Below, piece by piece: positions 1 through 8,307 of a DNA stretch of 25,929 bases. Source of the DNA: an uncultured Pseudomonadota bacterium (lineage in GTDB: Bacteria; Pseudomonadota; Gammaproteobacteria; Steroidobacterales; Steroidobacteraceae). Position 1 is the stretch's first letter. Every line of letters begins with the position of its first letter. The notes under the pieces were generated by a model. The model did no database searches and was not told where the DNA came from. It worked only from the letters and a program-made list of their open reading frames with translations. The stretch spans positions 1-25,929 of the forward strand of contig CAMLGF010000052.1 of NCBI GenBank assembly GCA_946479515.1. The letters are read 5' to 3'. The translations under genes were made by a program, and so were the position numbers.

Positions 1-1132
1 AAATCCGCGCCCGCTCCATAACAGCAAATCGATCAGTCATCCCCGCAATGTAATCCGCGACCACGCGAGCACGGGCCGGCAATCCGCCGTCCTCCGCTGC
101 GCGCGCCAGGAGTGCCTGGTGCTCCGACGGCAGGCGCGCTGGGTCATCCATATACGCAGCGAACAGCATCTTGAGCGTGGCGCGCGCCTCGTCCATGACT
201 TCCCTGACCTTCGGGTGATTGTAGAGCTTCGCGCGCAGGAATCGTTTCAATTCCTGATGTTCCTCGATGACTGGCGCGCTCAGTGAAATCAGGGGTCCGG
301 GTTGTGCCCGCACAGAGTCGATGCTGTCGACCTTGGCACTGGCAATGTTGGCGCCGGCCTGTTCGATCAGGTCGCTGACCAGGTGATCGATCATGCGCCT
401 GATGGTTTCATACAACTGGCGCCGCGGGGGCGTGTCGGGATACTTCTCGAGCACGGCGGAATGGAACCGCGCGAACAGCCGCACCTCGTGCAGCTCCTCG
501 ACGCTGAGCAGTCCTGCCCGAATGCCGTCATCGACGTCGTGATTGTTGTACGCGATGGCGTCGGCGAGATTGGCGAGTTGCGCTTCGAGCCCGGGCTGGG
601 TTCGCTTCAGGAACCGTTCTCCGACGTCGCCGAGCCGCCGCGCATTCTGAATGGAGCAGTGCTTCAGCACGCCTTCGCGGCACTCGAAAGTGAGGTTCAG
701 GCCCGGAAACTCGGCGTAGCGCTCCTCGAGCTCATCGACGACGCGCAGGGATTGCAGGTTGTGTTCGAAGCCGCCGAAGTCCCGCATGCACTCGTTGAGC
801 GCATCCTGGCCTGCGTGGCCGAAGGGCGTATGGCCCAGATCGTGCGCGAGGCAGATCGCCTCGGTCAGCGTCTCGTTGATCCCCAGGGCGCGTGCGACGG
901 TGCGGCCAATCTGGGCGACTTCCAGCGAATGGGTGATGCGGGTGCGATACAGGTCGCCTTCGTCGTTGACGAACACCTGTGTCTTGTAGAGCAGGCGGCG
1001 GAAGGCATTGCTGTGAATGATGCGATCGCGGTCGCGCTGGAACTCGGTGCGGTACCGCGGCGGGGGCTCGGGATGACGTCGCCCGCGGCTATGCTCGTCC
1101 CACGCTGCGTACGACGCGAGCGGCCGGGTCAT
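1..1132 (-). CDS. dgt: Deoxyguanosinetriphosphate triphosphohydrolase-like protein (dGTPase family, HD domain), 3' end outside window
   Basis: Reading the minus strand from ATG at 1132 gives an open frame of about 377 codons that runs off the window edge without a stop. It encodes a dNTP triphosphohydrolase of the dGTPase family, cytosolic enzymes that split dNTPs into deoxynucleoside and triphosphate. The HD-domain metal ligands are visible: H68 in RITHSLEVAQ, H97-D98 in CLAHDLGHTPFGH, and a later NNHDVDDG segment. The N-terminal YRTEFQRDRDRIIHS and FRRLLYKTQVF segments are typical of the family. The start lies 3 bases after the aroB stop with no good ribosome binding site, so translational coupling to aroB is likely. 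The family call is firm; the substrate (dGTP versus other dNTPs) cannot be read from sequence. Confidence 0.9.
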   Translation of the reverse strand, partial: MTRPLASYAAWDEHSRGRRHPEPPPRYRTEFQRDRDRIIHSNAFRRLLYKTQVFVNDEGDLYRTRITHSLEVAQIGRTVARALGINETLTEAICLAHDLGHTPFGHAGQDALNECMRDFGGFEHNLQSLRVVDELEERYAEFPGLNLTFECREGVLKHCSIQNARRLGDVGERFLKRTQPGLEAQLANLADAIAYNNHDVDDGIRAGLLSVEELHEVRLFARFHSAVLEKYPDTPPRRQLYETIRRMIDHLVSDLIEQAGANIASAKVDSIDSVRAQPGPLISLSAPVIEEHQELKRFLRAKLYNHPKVREVMDEARATLKMLFAAYMDDPARLPSEHQALLARAAEDGGLPARARVVADYIAGMTDRFAVMERARI

Positions 1133-1135
1133 GCG

Positions 1136-2212
1136 TCACCCGCAGCGCGCGCGCAATGTCTCATGCAGGGCGGCGTCGTCATAGTCGCCGGTCACCACGG
1201 ACTTGCCGATGTCCTTGAGCAGTACCAGCCGGATGCGGCCGGCGGCCACCTTCTTGTCGATCTTCATCTTCTCGGCCAGCGTTCCCGCGGTGAGCTCGCC
1301 CACGTCGGTGCGCAGGCCGAAGGACTTGAGCAGGTTCTCCACACGCCGCACGTCCGCGGCGCTGACCCAGCCCAGCCGCTGCGACAGGTCGGCTGCCAAC
1401 AGCATGCCCGCGCCCACGGCTTCGCCGTGCAGCCAGGTGGCATAGTTGGTGGCGCTCTCGATGGCGTGACCGAAGGTGTGGCCGAGATTCAGCAGTGCGC
1501 GATCGCCCTGCTCCCGCTCGTCGCGAGCCACGATTTCGGCCTTGAGCTCGCAGGATCGCTTGATGGCGTGCGTCAGCGCCTGGGTGTCGCGCGCCAGCAG
1601 CGCCGCGGCATTGGCCTCGAGCCAATCGAAGAACTCCCGATCGACAATCAGCCCGTACTTGATAACCTCGGCGAACCCGGCGCGCAGCTCGCGATCCGGC
1701 AGCGTGGCGAGCGCATCGGTATCGGCGAACACGGCAGCCGGCTGATGAAAGGCGCCGATCAGGTTCTTGCCGCCGGGGTGATTCACGCCGGTCTTGCCGC
1801 CAACGGAGGAATCCACCTGGGCGAGCAAGGTGGTTGGAACCTGGACGAAGGCGATGCCCCGCTGGTAGCAGGCGGCGGCGAATCCGGCCATGTCACCGAC
1901 CACACCGCCGCCGAGCGCGACCACGCAGGAGTCACGGGCGAAGCGATTGGCGATCAACACGTCGAGCATGCGGGAGACATTGGCGAGCGTCTTGTGGACT
2001 TCGCCATCGGGCAGCGATACCTCGAGACATCTCCGGGGAGCCAGCGCGTCGGTGAGTGCCGCCGAATACAGCGGCCCCACCGTCGTGTTCGTGACGACCA
2101 GGATGTCCCGAGCGGGGATGACCTTTTCGAATGCCGCCGTGAGACGCATGGCGCCGGCCCCGATGTAGATGGGGTAGCTGCGGTCACCCAGGTTCACTTC
2201 GATACGCTGCAC
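1136..2212 (-). CDS. aroB: 3-dehydroquinate synthase
   Basis: This 358-residue protein has the normal length for AroB, the NAD- and metal-dependent enzyme that converts DAHP to 3-dehydroquinate in the shikimate pathway. Visible motifs are the nucleotide-binding GGGVVGDMAGF near residue 100, VPTTLLAQVDSSVGGKTGVN, the NPxGKNLIG-like PGGKNLIGAFHQP, and the metal-ligand segments AEVIKYG, NLGHTFGHAIE and LHGEAVGAGM. The start codon is GTG, preceded by GAGGA at a good distance (GAGGATCTCCGTG). It sits 54 bases downstream of aroK and 3 bases upstream of the dGTPase gene, so the three genes probably form one transcription unit. The aroK-aroB pair after a pilQ operon is the classical gammaproteobacterial arrangement. 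Confidence 0.96.
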   Translation of the reverse strand: MQRIEVNLGDRSYPIYIGAGAMRLTAAFEKVIPARDILVVTNTTVGPLYSAALTDALAPRRCLEVSLPDGEVHKTLANVSRMLDVLIANRFARDSCVVALGGGVVGDMAGFAAACYQRGIAFVQVPTTLLAQVDSSVGGKTGVNHPGGKNLIGAFHQPAAVFADTDALATLPDRELRAGFAEVIKYGLIVDREFFDWLEANAAALLARDTQALTHAIKRSCELKAEIVARDEREQGDRALLNLGHTFGHAIESATNYATWLHGEAVGAGMLLAADLSQRLGWVSAADVRRVENLLKSFGLRTDVGELTAGTLAEKMKIDKKVAAGRIRLVLLKDIGKSVVTGDYDDAALHETLRARCG

Positions 2213-2266
2213 GGAGATCCTCGGTAAGAGCCGACCGGCGGCCGGCAGACCGAAGTATATGCGGCC

Positions 2267-2803
2267 TCAGGCAGCCGCTTGCGCAGCCTTGAAGGCGGCG
2301 AAGATGGCGTCAGCCACGACGTGCACTTTGCGGCCATCGGTGCCGATGGTGAAATGGGCTAGCCCTTCGTACAGCGGCGCGCGGATGGCCATGAGCTCGG
2401 TGAGCTTGGTCATCGGGTCCACGTCGTGCAGCAGCGGCCGGGTACGCCCCTGGCGCACCCGTTCGGCCTGCTGTTCGATGGAGGTCTGCAGGTACGCGAC
2501 GAAGCCGCGCTCGCGCAGCACGACGCGGTTCTCCGGCAGCAGGATGGCGCCGCCCCCGGTCGCCAGAACGATGGGGCATTCGCGCGTGATGTCCTCGAGC
2601 ACTTCCTTCTCGCGCTGCCGGAACCCGGCCTCGCCTTCGCGCGAAAAGATGTAGGCGATGTCCACGCCGGTGCGCGCCTCGATCTCGGCATCACTGTCGC
2701 GGAATGGCGCGCGCAGCAGGCGCGCCAGGTGCTTGCCGACGGCGGTCTTGCCCGAGCCCATCGGCCCGATCAGGAACACATTGGTCTTGGGAGAGGCCAG
2801 CAT
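2267..2803 (-). CDS. aroK: Shikimate kinase
   Basis: This 178-residue P-loop kinase phosphorylates shikimate at the 3-hydroxyl. It shows a Walker A motif, GPMGSGKTAVGKHLA (residues about 13-27), the shikimate-binding DSD near residue 37, GEAGFRQRE, a GGG loop (LATGGGAI) and the lid arginine region RQGRTRPLL. Its length is normal. No convincing ribosome binding site precedes the ATG. An intrinsic terminator lies 19-59 bases upstream on the same strand, so aroK must either rely on read-through from the pilus operon or have a promoter embedded around that hairpin; I could not identify one. Confidence 0.96.
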   Translation of the reverse strand: MLASPKTNVFLIGPMGSGKTAVGKHLARLLRAPFRDSDAEIEARTGVDIAYIFSREGEAGFRQREKEVLEDITRECPIVLATGGGAILLPENRVVLRERGFVAYLQTSIEQQAERVRQGRTRPLLHDVDPMTKLTELMAIRAPLYEGLAHFTIGTDGRKVHVVADAIFAAFKAAQAAA

Positions 2804-2821
2804 CGGGCGCGGAGCATAGCG

Positions 2822-2862
2822 GAAAAGAAGCGGCCGCCCTCATCGGAGACGAGAGCGGCCGC
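2822..2862 (-). terminator. Rho-independent terminator after the pilus/Ig-lipoprotein operon
   Basis: On the minus strand an 8-bp GC arm, GCGGCCGC (2862-2855), pairs with GCGGCCGC at 2837-2830. The helix continues inward through CTC/GAG and TC/GA pairs with two mismatches and a 3-base loop, and is followed by CTTCTTTT. It starts 23 bases after the stop of the Ig-domain lipoprotein gene and ends 18 bases before the aroK start. Confidence 0.8.
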
Positions 2863-2885
2863 GGGAGCTCGACTGTTTGCGGGGC

Positions 2886-4853
2886 TTACTGCGGATTCAC
2901 CCCGTAGGTGAGGATCGATTCGAGGCCCGAAGGCGAGGTCACACGAATCGTCAGTATTCCGGTGGTTGCAGAGTTGGTCGCGGTAATGGTCACCGTATGA
3001 ATGGTGGGTTCGGTCGTGCAAGGCACGTCGAAGCTCGCAGGGCCACTGAGTGACAGGCCCGTTCCCGCGATGCTGAAAGCGATGGTGGTGCCATTCGCCA
3101 TGGGATTGTCATTCAAGTCCCGCACATCGAACGTGTGCGAAACACTGCCGCCCAAGTTGGCCACAAGTGTCGTTCCCGGTGCCGGCGAGATGTTGGTTGG
3201 GCTGCTGCCCGACATGATGATGAGCGTGTTGACCGCAATGCCGGTGGTCACCTGAGTGCTGCAACGGCCGCTGGTGTCCTGGCACAGCACGCCGTTGAAA
3301 TCGCCATCGGCCGGGTCATACACCGAATTGTTGTTGAAGTCGTAGATTGGCTCGGTCGGATCGCGGAGGCCATCCTCGTTCTCGTCCAGGAAGCGCTCCG
3401 GGAGGTCGCTGAAGCTTTCGCCGTTGTCGAAGGCACCATTGCCATTGGTGTCGGTGAAAGATTCTTCGCCGATGGCCGTGGCGAGAACGCTCACGCGCCC
3501 CGCGCGCGGATTCGGTCCAGACGGCGGCGCCGGCGGACGAGGATTCGAGCTGGTCCAGTTGACGGTGCACGCGCCCGTGCCACTCGAGGTCTGGCACTGT
3601 GACTGGATAGAGCCACCTTCAGTCTGGAAGGTCACGGCCGTGCCATCGGGCACAGGGTTGTTGAAGCGATCGGAGAGACGCACGGTGATCGGCGCCGTCA
3701 CGCCATCGCGGTTCCAGGCCTCGACGTTGGCGCACTGCGGTGCCAGTGAAAAGCTGTCCTGGTCTGGTATGCCGGTGGTCACCGTGAGCTGGTTCGATTG
3801 GGTCGCCAGCACCGGCGTGACACCCTGGACGGTCGCAGTGACGCGGACAGTGGTGGCGACGGTACCGCCCTGGACCACCGTCTGCACACGCCCGTCAGTT
3901 CCGCTGACGGCGCTGGTGGGCGATACGGACAGACCGCCGACCGAGGTGTTGAGCGAGAAATTGACCGTCGACCCCTGGCGCGGACCGCCAGCCTGGTCGA
4001 GCACACGGAACACCACGGTGGATGTTTCCGGATTGTTGGTGCTGCCCGTGCCGCGCAGCGCCACGTTGGTCGGCGTCGCGGATTCGAAAATGATCGAACC
4101 GATCGCACTCGGTGCGACCGTTACAGTGCCCGCGGCGGAAAGTTGTTGGCCGCTGACCGTGGCCGTTGCCGTGATGACATCGTCACCACTGCAGCCGGTT
4201 GCCACATAGTTCGCCGTAGCGACGCCCGAAGTCGTCACCACGGGGTTCGTGATCGTCGCGAGCCCCTGAGCCGCGCAGGGCGACGAAAAATTGATGCTGG
4301 CGCTGTCGGTGAACAACGTGCCATCGGTTTGTTGCAGGACGACCTGTACCGTGGTGCTGCCGCCAGAGGAGAGATTGGGGCTGGAAATCGCCAGCGTACC
4401 GGCCTGGAAATTCGCACCGGTGCCGCTGCCCATGTTCACCGTCGGCCCTGAGCCCGTGCCAGCCGAAACCGTGACATTCACCGTCGCCGTCAGCGATCCG
4501 CTGGTCGCGGTCACCGTGATCGTGCGCAGGGTGGGGTCGCCTGCCGTGCTCAGGGTGGCCGTGGCCTGCCCATCCTCATCGGTCAGGCCGCTCTGGCCGC
4601 TGATGCCGCCGGAGGAGGCCGAAAAAGTGACCGGCACCTTTGCGACGAGATTGTTGGCAGCATCGCGCGCGAACGCGGTAATCGTCGCGGCGGACGAGCC
4701 ATCGGAAGGAATGCTCGGCGCGCTGGTCGAAACCGTCAGCTGCGTGGCAGAGCCGGTAACCGTTCCCCCACCCTGATTGCCAGGGTTGAACGGTTCGTCG
4801 CTGCCGCAGGCAGCGAGACCTATGAAAAGCATCGACAGCAGAAGATTACGCAT
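2886..4853 (-). CDS. Ig-like (Big_1/invasin-type) domain lipoprotein with calcium-loop-like repeats, in the pilus operon
   Basis: This predicted secreted lipoprotein of about 655 residues has unknown function. I place the start at ATG 4853 because AGGGA lies 7 bases upstream and the product begins with a compact lipoprotein signal, MRNLLLSMLFIGLAAC, with Cys16 as the lipidated residue. Glycine at +2 favours the outer membrane. An in-frame ATG at 4886, 4 bases after the pilQ stop, would add 11 residues. Residues about 25-120 match the bacterial Ig-like fold of invasin/intimin (SDGSSAATITAFARDAANN, VPVTFSASSGG, TDEDGQATATLS). Two or three more beta-sandwich repeats follow. Near residues 467-518 is an acidic insert with DTNGNGAFDNGE, DENEDGLRDPTE, DFNNNSVYDPADGDF, resembling EF-hand/dockerin calcium loops. 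Placement 37 bases after pilQ suggests a role with the pilus secretin or as a surface adhesin; that is inference. Confidence 0.85.
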   Translation of the reverse strand: MRNLLLSMLFIGLAACGSDEPFNPGNQGGGTVTGSATQLTVSTSAPSIPSDGSSAATITAFARDAANNLVAKVPVTFSASSGGISGQSGLTDEDGQATATLSTAGDPTLRTITVTATSGSLTATVNVTVSAGTGSGPTVNMGSGTGANFQAGTLAISSPNLSSGGSTTVQVVLQQTDGTLFTDSASINFSSPCAAQGLATITNPVVTTSGVATANYVATGCSGDDVITATATVSGQQLSAAGTVTVAPSAIGSIIFESATPTNVALRGTGSTNNPETSTVVFRVLDQAGGPRQGSTVNFSLNTSVGGLSVSPTSAVSGTDGRVQTVVQGGTVATTVRVTATVQGVTPVLATQSNQLTVTTGIPDQDSFSLAPQCANVEAWNRDGVTAPITVRLSDRFNNPVPDGTAVTFQTEGGSIQSQCQTSSGTGACTVNWTSSNPRPPAPPSGPNPRAGRVSVLATAIGEESFTDTNGNGAFDNGESFSDLPERFLDENEDGLRDPTEPIYDFNNNSVYDPADGDFNGVLCQDTSGRCSTQVTTGIAVNTLIIMSGSSPTNISPAPGTTLVANLGGSVSHTFDVRDLNDNPMANGTTIAFSIAGTGLSLSGPASFDVPCTTEPTIHTVTITATNSATTGILTIRVTSPSGLESILTYGVNPQ

Positions 4854-4890
4854 TGTGATTCCCTGAAACTGTTTGATTGCCTTCATGCGC

Positions 4891-7065
4891 TCAGTAGACG
4901 TTGACGCCCTCGCGCAGAATCTTCGGGGTCACGAAGATCAGCAGTTCGTCCTTGTTGTTGGTCTTTCCCGTGGTCTTGAAGAGGCGGCCCAGCACCGGAA
5001 TGTCGCCCAGATAAGGCACCTTCTTCTCCGTTTCACGGCGCTCGGTTTCGAGAATGCCGCCGAGCACGACGGTCTGACCGTCGTTCACCAGCACCTGCGT
5101 GGTGATCTCACGGGTATCGATCGATGGAACCTGCTGGCCTGCGCCGCCGACGATGATCTGGCCGACGCTGTCCTTCTTGATGTTGAGATCGAGGATGATG
5201 CGGTTGTCCGGCGTCACCTGCGGGGTCACGCGCAACTCGAGTACGGCTTCCTTGAATTGCACCGTGGTGGCGCCGGAGGACGCAGCCTGCTGGTACGGAA
5301 TTTCCACACCTTGCTGGATGATGGCTTCGCGCTGATTCGCGGTGATCACGCGCGGAGTGGAAATGACTTCGCCGCGACCTTCGGCCTGCGCCGCCGAGAT
5401 CTCCAGGTCCACGAGGTAGTCCTGGCCCAGTAACGCGAAGGCAATGCTTCCGGCCGGGCTGGAGACCGGGAGATTCACGTTGTAGCGCGGCGAGGCTACG
5501 CCGGGGGAATTCGAGAACACGAACGGTACACCGTCATTGGTGTTGTCGTTGTCGTTGATGCGATCGAGGAAATCGCCGAGCGCCGTGTCGTTGGCGAGCG
5601 CCGAGCCGCTGGTGTAGCCGAGGCCGCTGCCTTGGCCATAGGTGTTGAAGCCGCTGAAGCCGGCGCGTGCGCCGAGCTCGCGGGTGAAGTCGTCGCTGAC
5701 GATGACGATGCGGGCTTCGATCTGCACCTGGCGGATCGGGATGTCGAGCGTGCTCACCAGCCGGCGGATGTCGTCCAGACGTTCCGCAGAATCCTGCAGC
5801 AGCAGCGTGTTGGTTCGCTCGTCGACCGACACCGAACCGCGCTTGGAGAGCAAGCCGCCGCCCGCCTGCGATTTGATCAGCGCGGCGAGGTCGTTCGCCT
5901 TGGCGTAGTTCACCTGCAGGTACTCGGAGCGCAGGGGAGAGAGGTCCTGAACGTCCTGACGCGCAGCCAGTTCCGCCTTCTCGCGCGAAGCCAGTTCTTC
6001 TGTCGGCGCGACGATGATGACGTTGTCGTTCTTGCGCTTGTCGAGGCCCTTGGTGCGCAGGACGATGTCCAGGGCCTGGTCCCAGGGTACGTTCTGCAGG
6101 CGCAGCGTGACGCTGCCCGACACCGAATCGGAAACCACTATGTTCTGGCCGCTGGCGTCGGCCAGCAGCTGCAACACGGCGCGAGTCTCGATGTCCTGGA
6201 AATTCAGGGTCAGGCGTTCACCCGTGTAAACACGCTTGTCTTCGGCCTTGGCCGCGGCCTTGCGGGCCGGCTGCACTTCGACCACGTACTGGTCATCGGA
6301 CTGGTAGGCGAGGTGCTCGAAGTCACCGGTGGCGGTGATGTTCAGCCGCACGCCGTCACCGACGCGCACCACGTCGAAGCCTGCGACGGGCGTGGCGAAA
6401 TCCGCGGCGTCATAGCGGCGCGCGAGATTGCTGGGCACCTCGGCGCCGGCGAAGTCGACCACGATCTGGTTGCCGAGCTGGCGCAGGCTAGCCGGCATGT
6501 GCGGATCGGCCAGACGCACGATCACGCGGCCCGTGCCACCGGCGCCGCGACGAAAATCGATGCCGCGAATACCGCGGGCGCCAGACGCGGCGACCGAGCG
6601 CGATGTCGGGGAGCCCGATGCGCCAGCAGCGGCCGCGGAGGCGGTCGAAGGCGAAGAAGTCGCGCCCAGCAGCACGATGATGTCGTTGCCGGAGACACGC
6701 GTCTGATACGGGAGCAGGCGGTCGAGATTCAGCACCAGGCGGGTACGGCCGGCGGCTTCCGCGGCGAGTACCGAGTCCACGCCGCCAGAGCGCACGTCGA
6801 TGCGGCGGGAAGGCAACGCAAGCGAGGTGTTGGCGAGGTCCAGCGAGATGCGCGCAGGGTTGTCGATGGTGAACGCTACCGGCTCGGAAGGCGGACCGGA
6901 GTGATGCAGCGTCAGCTGCAGCTGCTGCCCGGACAGGTTCTGAACGTCGATAGATTCGAGCTTGTTCGCGCCCTGGGCATTCGCCACGGTGCTGGTGAAG
7001 CCGGCGACGACGGCCAACCACAGCAGAGTCGAGGCGGTCAGCTGGCGGATGGTGGTGTTATTCAT
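4891..7065 (-). CDS. pilQ: Type IV pilus secretin PilQ
   Basis: PilQ forms the outer-membrane channel through which type IV pili emerge. The product (about 724 residues) has a Sec signal peptide ending near VANAQ. Two AMIN peptidoglycan-binding domains follow (about 35-130 and 165-270), then an STN/secretin N-domain (TLNFQDIETRAVLQLLADAS, about 288-360), an N1 domain (SEYLQVNYAKANDLAALIKS), and the secretin barrel from about 420. The barrel ends with the signature region VPYLGDIPVLGRLFKTTGK and ELLIFVTPKIL. GGAG lies 9 bases before ATG 7065 but only 3 before the in-frame ATG at 7071, so I prefer 7065; using 7071 adds two residues. It is the fifth gene of pilMNOPQ, 26 bases after pilP. Confidence 0.97.
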   Translation of the reverse strand: MNNTTIRQLTASTLLWLAVVAGFTSTVANAQGANKLESIDVQNLSGQQLQLTLHHSGPPSEPVAFTIDNPARISLDLANTSLALPSRRIDVRSGGVDSVLAAEAAGRTRLVLNLDRLLPYQTRVSGNDIIVLLGATSSPSTASAAAAGASGSPTSRSVAASGARGIRGIDFRRGAGGTGRVIVRLADPHMPASLRQLGNQIVVDFAGAEVPSNLARRYDAADFATPVAGFDVVRVGDGVRLNITATGDFEHLAYQSDDQYVVEVQPARKAAAKAEDKRVYTGERLTLNFQDIETRAVLQLLADASGQNIVVSDSVSGSVTLRLQNVPWDQALDIVLRTKGLDKRKNDNVIIVAPTEELASREKAELAARQDVQDLSPLRSEYLQVNYAKANDLAALIKSQAGGGLLSKRGSVSVDERTNTLLLQDSAERLDDIRRLVSTLDIPIRQVQIEARIVIVSDDFTRELGARAGFSGFNTYGQGSGLGYTSGSALANDTALGDFLDRINDNDNTNDGVPFVFSNSPGVASPRYNVNLPVSSPAGSIAFALLGQDYLVDLEISAAQAEGRGEVISTPRVITANQREAIIQQGVEIPYQQAASSGATTVQFKEAVLELRVTPQVTPDNRIILDLNIKKDSVGQIIVGGAGQQVPSIDTREITTQVLVNDGQTVVLGGILETERRETEKKVPYLGDIPVLGRLFKTTGKTNNKDELLIFVTPKILREGVNVY

Positions 7066-7091
7066 TCGCATCTACTCCCTGGCGTGGAACT

Positions 7092-7610
7092 TCAATTCAA
7101 GGCAAGCGAGGCCGGCCGTTCCATGTAGCCGCCCAACCCGTCAGGAACGATCTCCACGACACTGATCTTCGAAGGCGTGATTTCGGTGACCTTGCCATCG
7201 GCCTGGCCCATGTAGTTGCCAGGCAGAACGCGATGCACGAGGCCATCCTTGGTCTTGACCAGACCGTACGTGCGATCGGCGAGGCGCAGTGTCCCGACCA
7301 TCCGCAACGTGTCCAGTGAAAACTGTTCGAGAAACTCGCGATTGCGGCGCGAGTCGGGACGCAGCGAATCCGCCGAACCGCCACCGGAACCGCCGGGCAT
7401 GAACGGCGAGCGTATGTCCGCCGACGAGTAGGCGTACGACTCGTACGGTTTGAGTTCGGGAAGCGGTTCGACGCGGCCGCCGGCTTCCTTCTTCGTATTC
7501 GCGATGAAAGCCTTGAGTTCGTCGTCCTTGCTGGAGCAGGCCGACAGGCCGACCAAGGCGGCGCACATGGCGCCGATGAACAACCAGCTGTTCTTGCGTT
7601 TGGAATGCAT
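7092..7610 (-). CDS. pilP: Type IV pilus inner-membrane lipoprotein PilP
   Basis: PilP is a lipoprotein that connects the PilN/PilO heterodimer to the PilQ secretin. The product (about 172 residues) has a lipobox LSAC, an unstructured linker containing the family element RSPFMPG, and a C-terminal beta-sandwich (LDTLRMVGTLRLADRTYGLVKTKDGLVHRVLPGNYMG, split here across the domain). ATG 7610 has AGG 8 bases upstream; an in-frame ATG at 7616 is only 2 bases from that AGG and is less likely. It lies between pilO (22 bases upstream) and pilQ. Confidence 0.95.
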   Translation of the reverse strand: MHSKRKNSWLFIGAMCAALVGLSACSSKDDELKAFIANTKKEAGGRVEPLPELKPYESYAYSSADIRSPFMPGGSGGGSADSLRPDSRRNREFLEQFSLDTLRMVGTLRLADRTYGLVKTKDGLVHRVLPGNYMGQADGKVTEITPSKISVVEIVPDGLGGYMERPASLALN

Positions 7611-7632
7611 AGCCATAACCTGCAGTTGCGCC

Positions 7633-8307
7633 TCAGGCGCTACCTTTGCCCTTCTTGCCCCTCTTGGTCGTCTTCTTCTCGTCTTCCTTGGCCTTCTCGA
7701 CCGCGGCGACTTCCGAATCGTCGAGGTAGCGGAAAGTCTTGGCGGTCAGCTCGAGGGTGAGGTTGTCGTACGTATCCTTGTTTTCAGGCTTGATGGTGAT
7801 GTCGTGCAGCGTGACGATGCGCGGCAGTGCCGCGATGCCACTCACGAATTCACCCATCTGGTGATACGTGCCGGTCAAACGGATCTTGATCGGCAACTCG
7901 GCGTAAAAATCTTTGGTGTTCTCGTTGGCCGCCGGCTGGAACAGCTTTTCCTCGAGGCCCGCGCCGACGCCCACCTGCGAAATGTCGATCAACAGGCTCT
8001 GCACCTCGGTCTTGCCCGGCAGCTGGCGCAGCAGCGCGCCGAACGAACGCTCGATGTCGGCCAGCTGCTGCTGATAGACCTCGAGGTTCACGGCCTTTGA
8101 ATGCTTGTTCTTGAACGTGGTGCGCAGCGTCTGTTCTTCGGCGGTGGCCGTGTCGAGCTTCGGCTTCTGATCGCGCCACACGAAGTACCAGAACGACCCG
8201 GCGGCCAGCAGCACGAAGCACAGGGCCACGCAGCCCGCGCGTACCGGTAACGGCCAACGACCCGGATCGTTGGGGTCCAGTGACCTGATGTCGTCGAGAA
8301 TACTCAT
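7633..8307 (-). CDS. pilO: Type IV pilus alignment protein PilO
   Basis: PilO is a bitopic inner-membrane protein that pairs with PilN in the pilus alignment complex. The product (224 residues) has a short cytoplasmic N-terminus, one membrane segment near residues 26-46 (GCVALCFVLLAAGSFWYFVW), a coiled-coil stretch (about 55-95) and a periplasmic ferredoxin-like core ending in ELTAKTFRYLD. The ATG overlaps the pilN stop by 4 bases (ATGA), indicating coupling. After the usual end of the fold there is a charged tail, EKAKEDEKKTTKRGKKGKG, rich in lysine. Confidence 0.95.
   Translation of the reverse strand: MSILDDIRSLDPNDPGRWPLPVRAGCVALCFVLLAAGSFWYFVWRDQKPKLDTATAEEQTLRTTFKNKHSKAVNLEVYQQQLADIERSFGALLRQLPGKTEVQSLLIDISQVGVGAGLEEKLFQPAANENTKDFYAELPIKIRLTGTYHQMGEFVSGIAALPRIVTLHDITIKPENKDTYDNLTLELTAKTFRYLDDSEVAAVEKAKEDEKKTTKRGKKGKGSA

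Noticed and set aside
302..2227. Long plus-strand open frame (641 codons) across dgt and aroB
   Set aside because: It lies opposite two clearly recognisable genes; the translation has no domain character and reflects high-G+C antisense frames.
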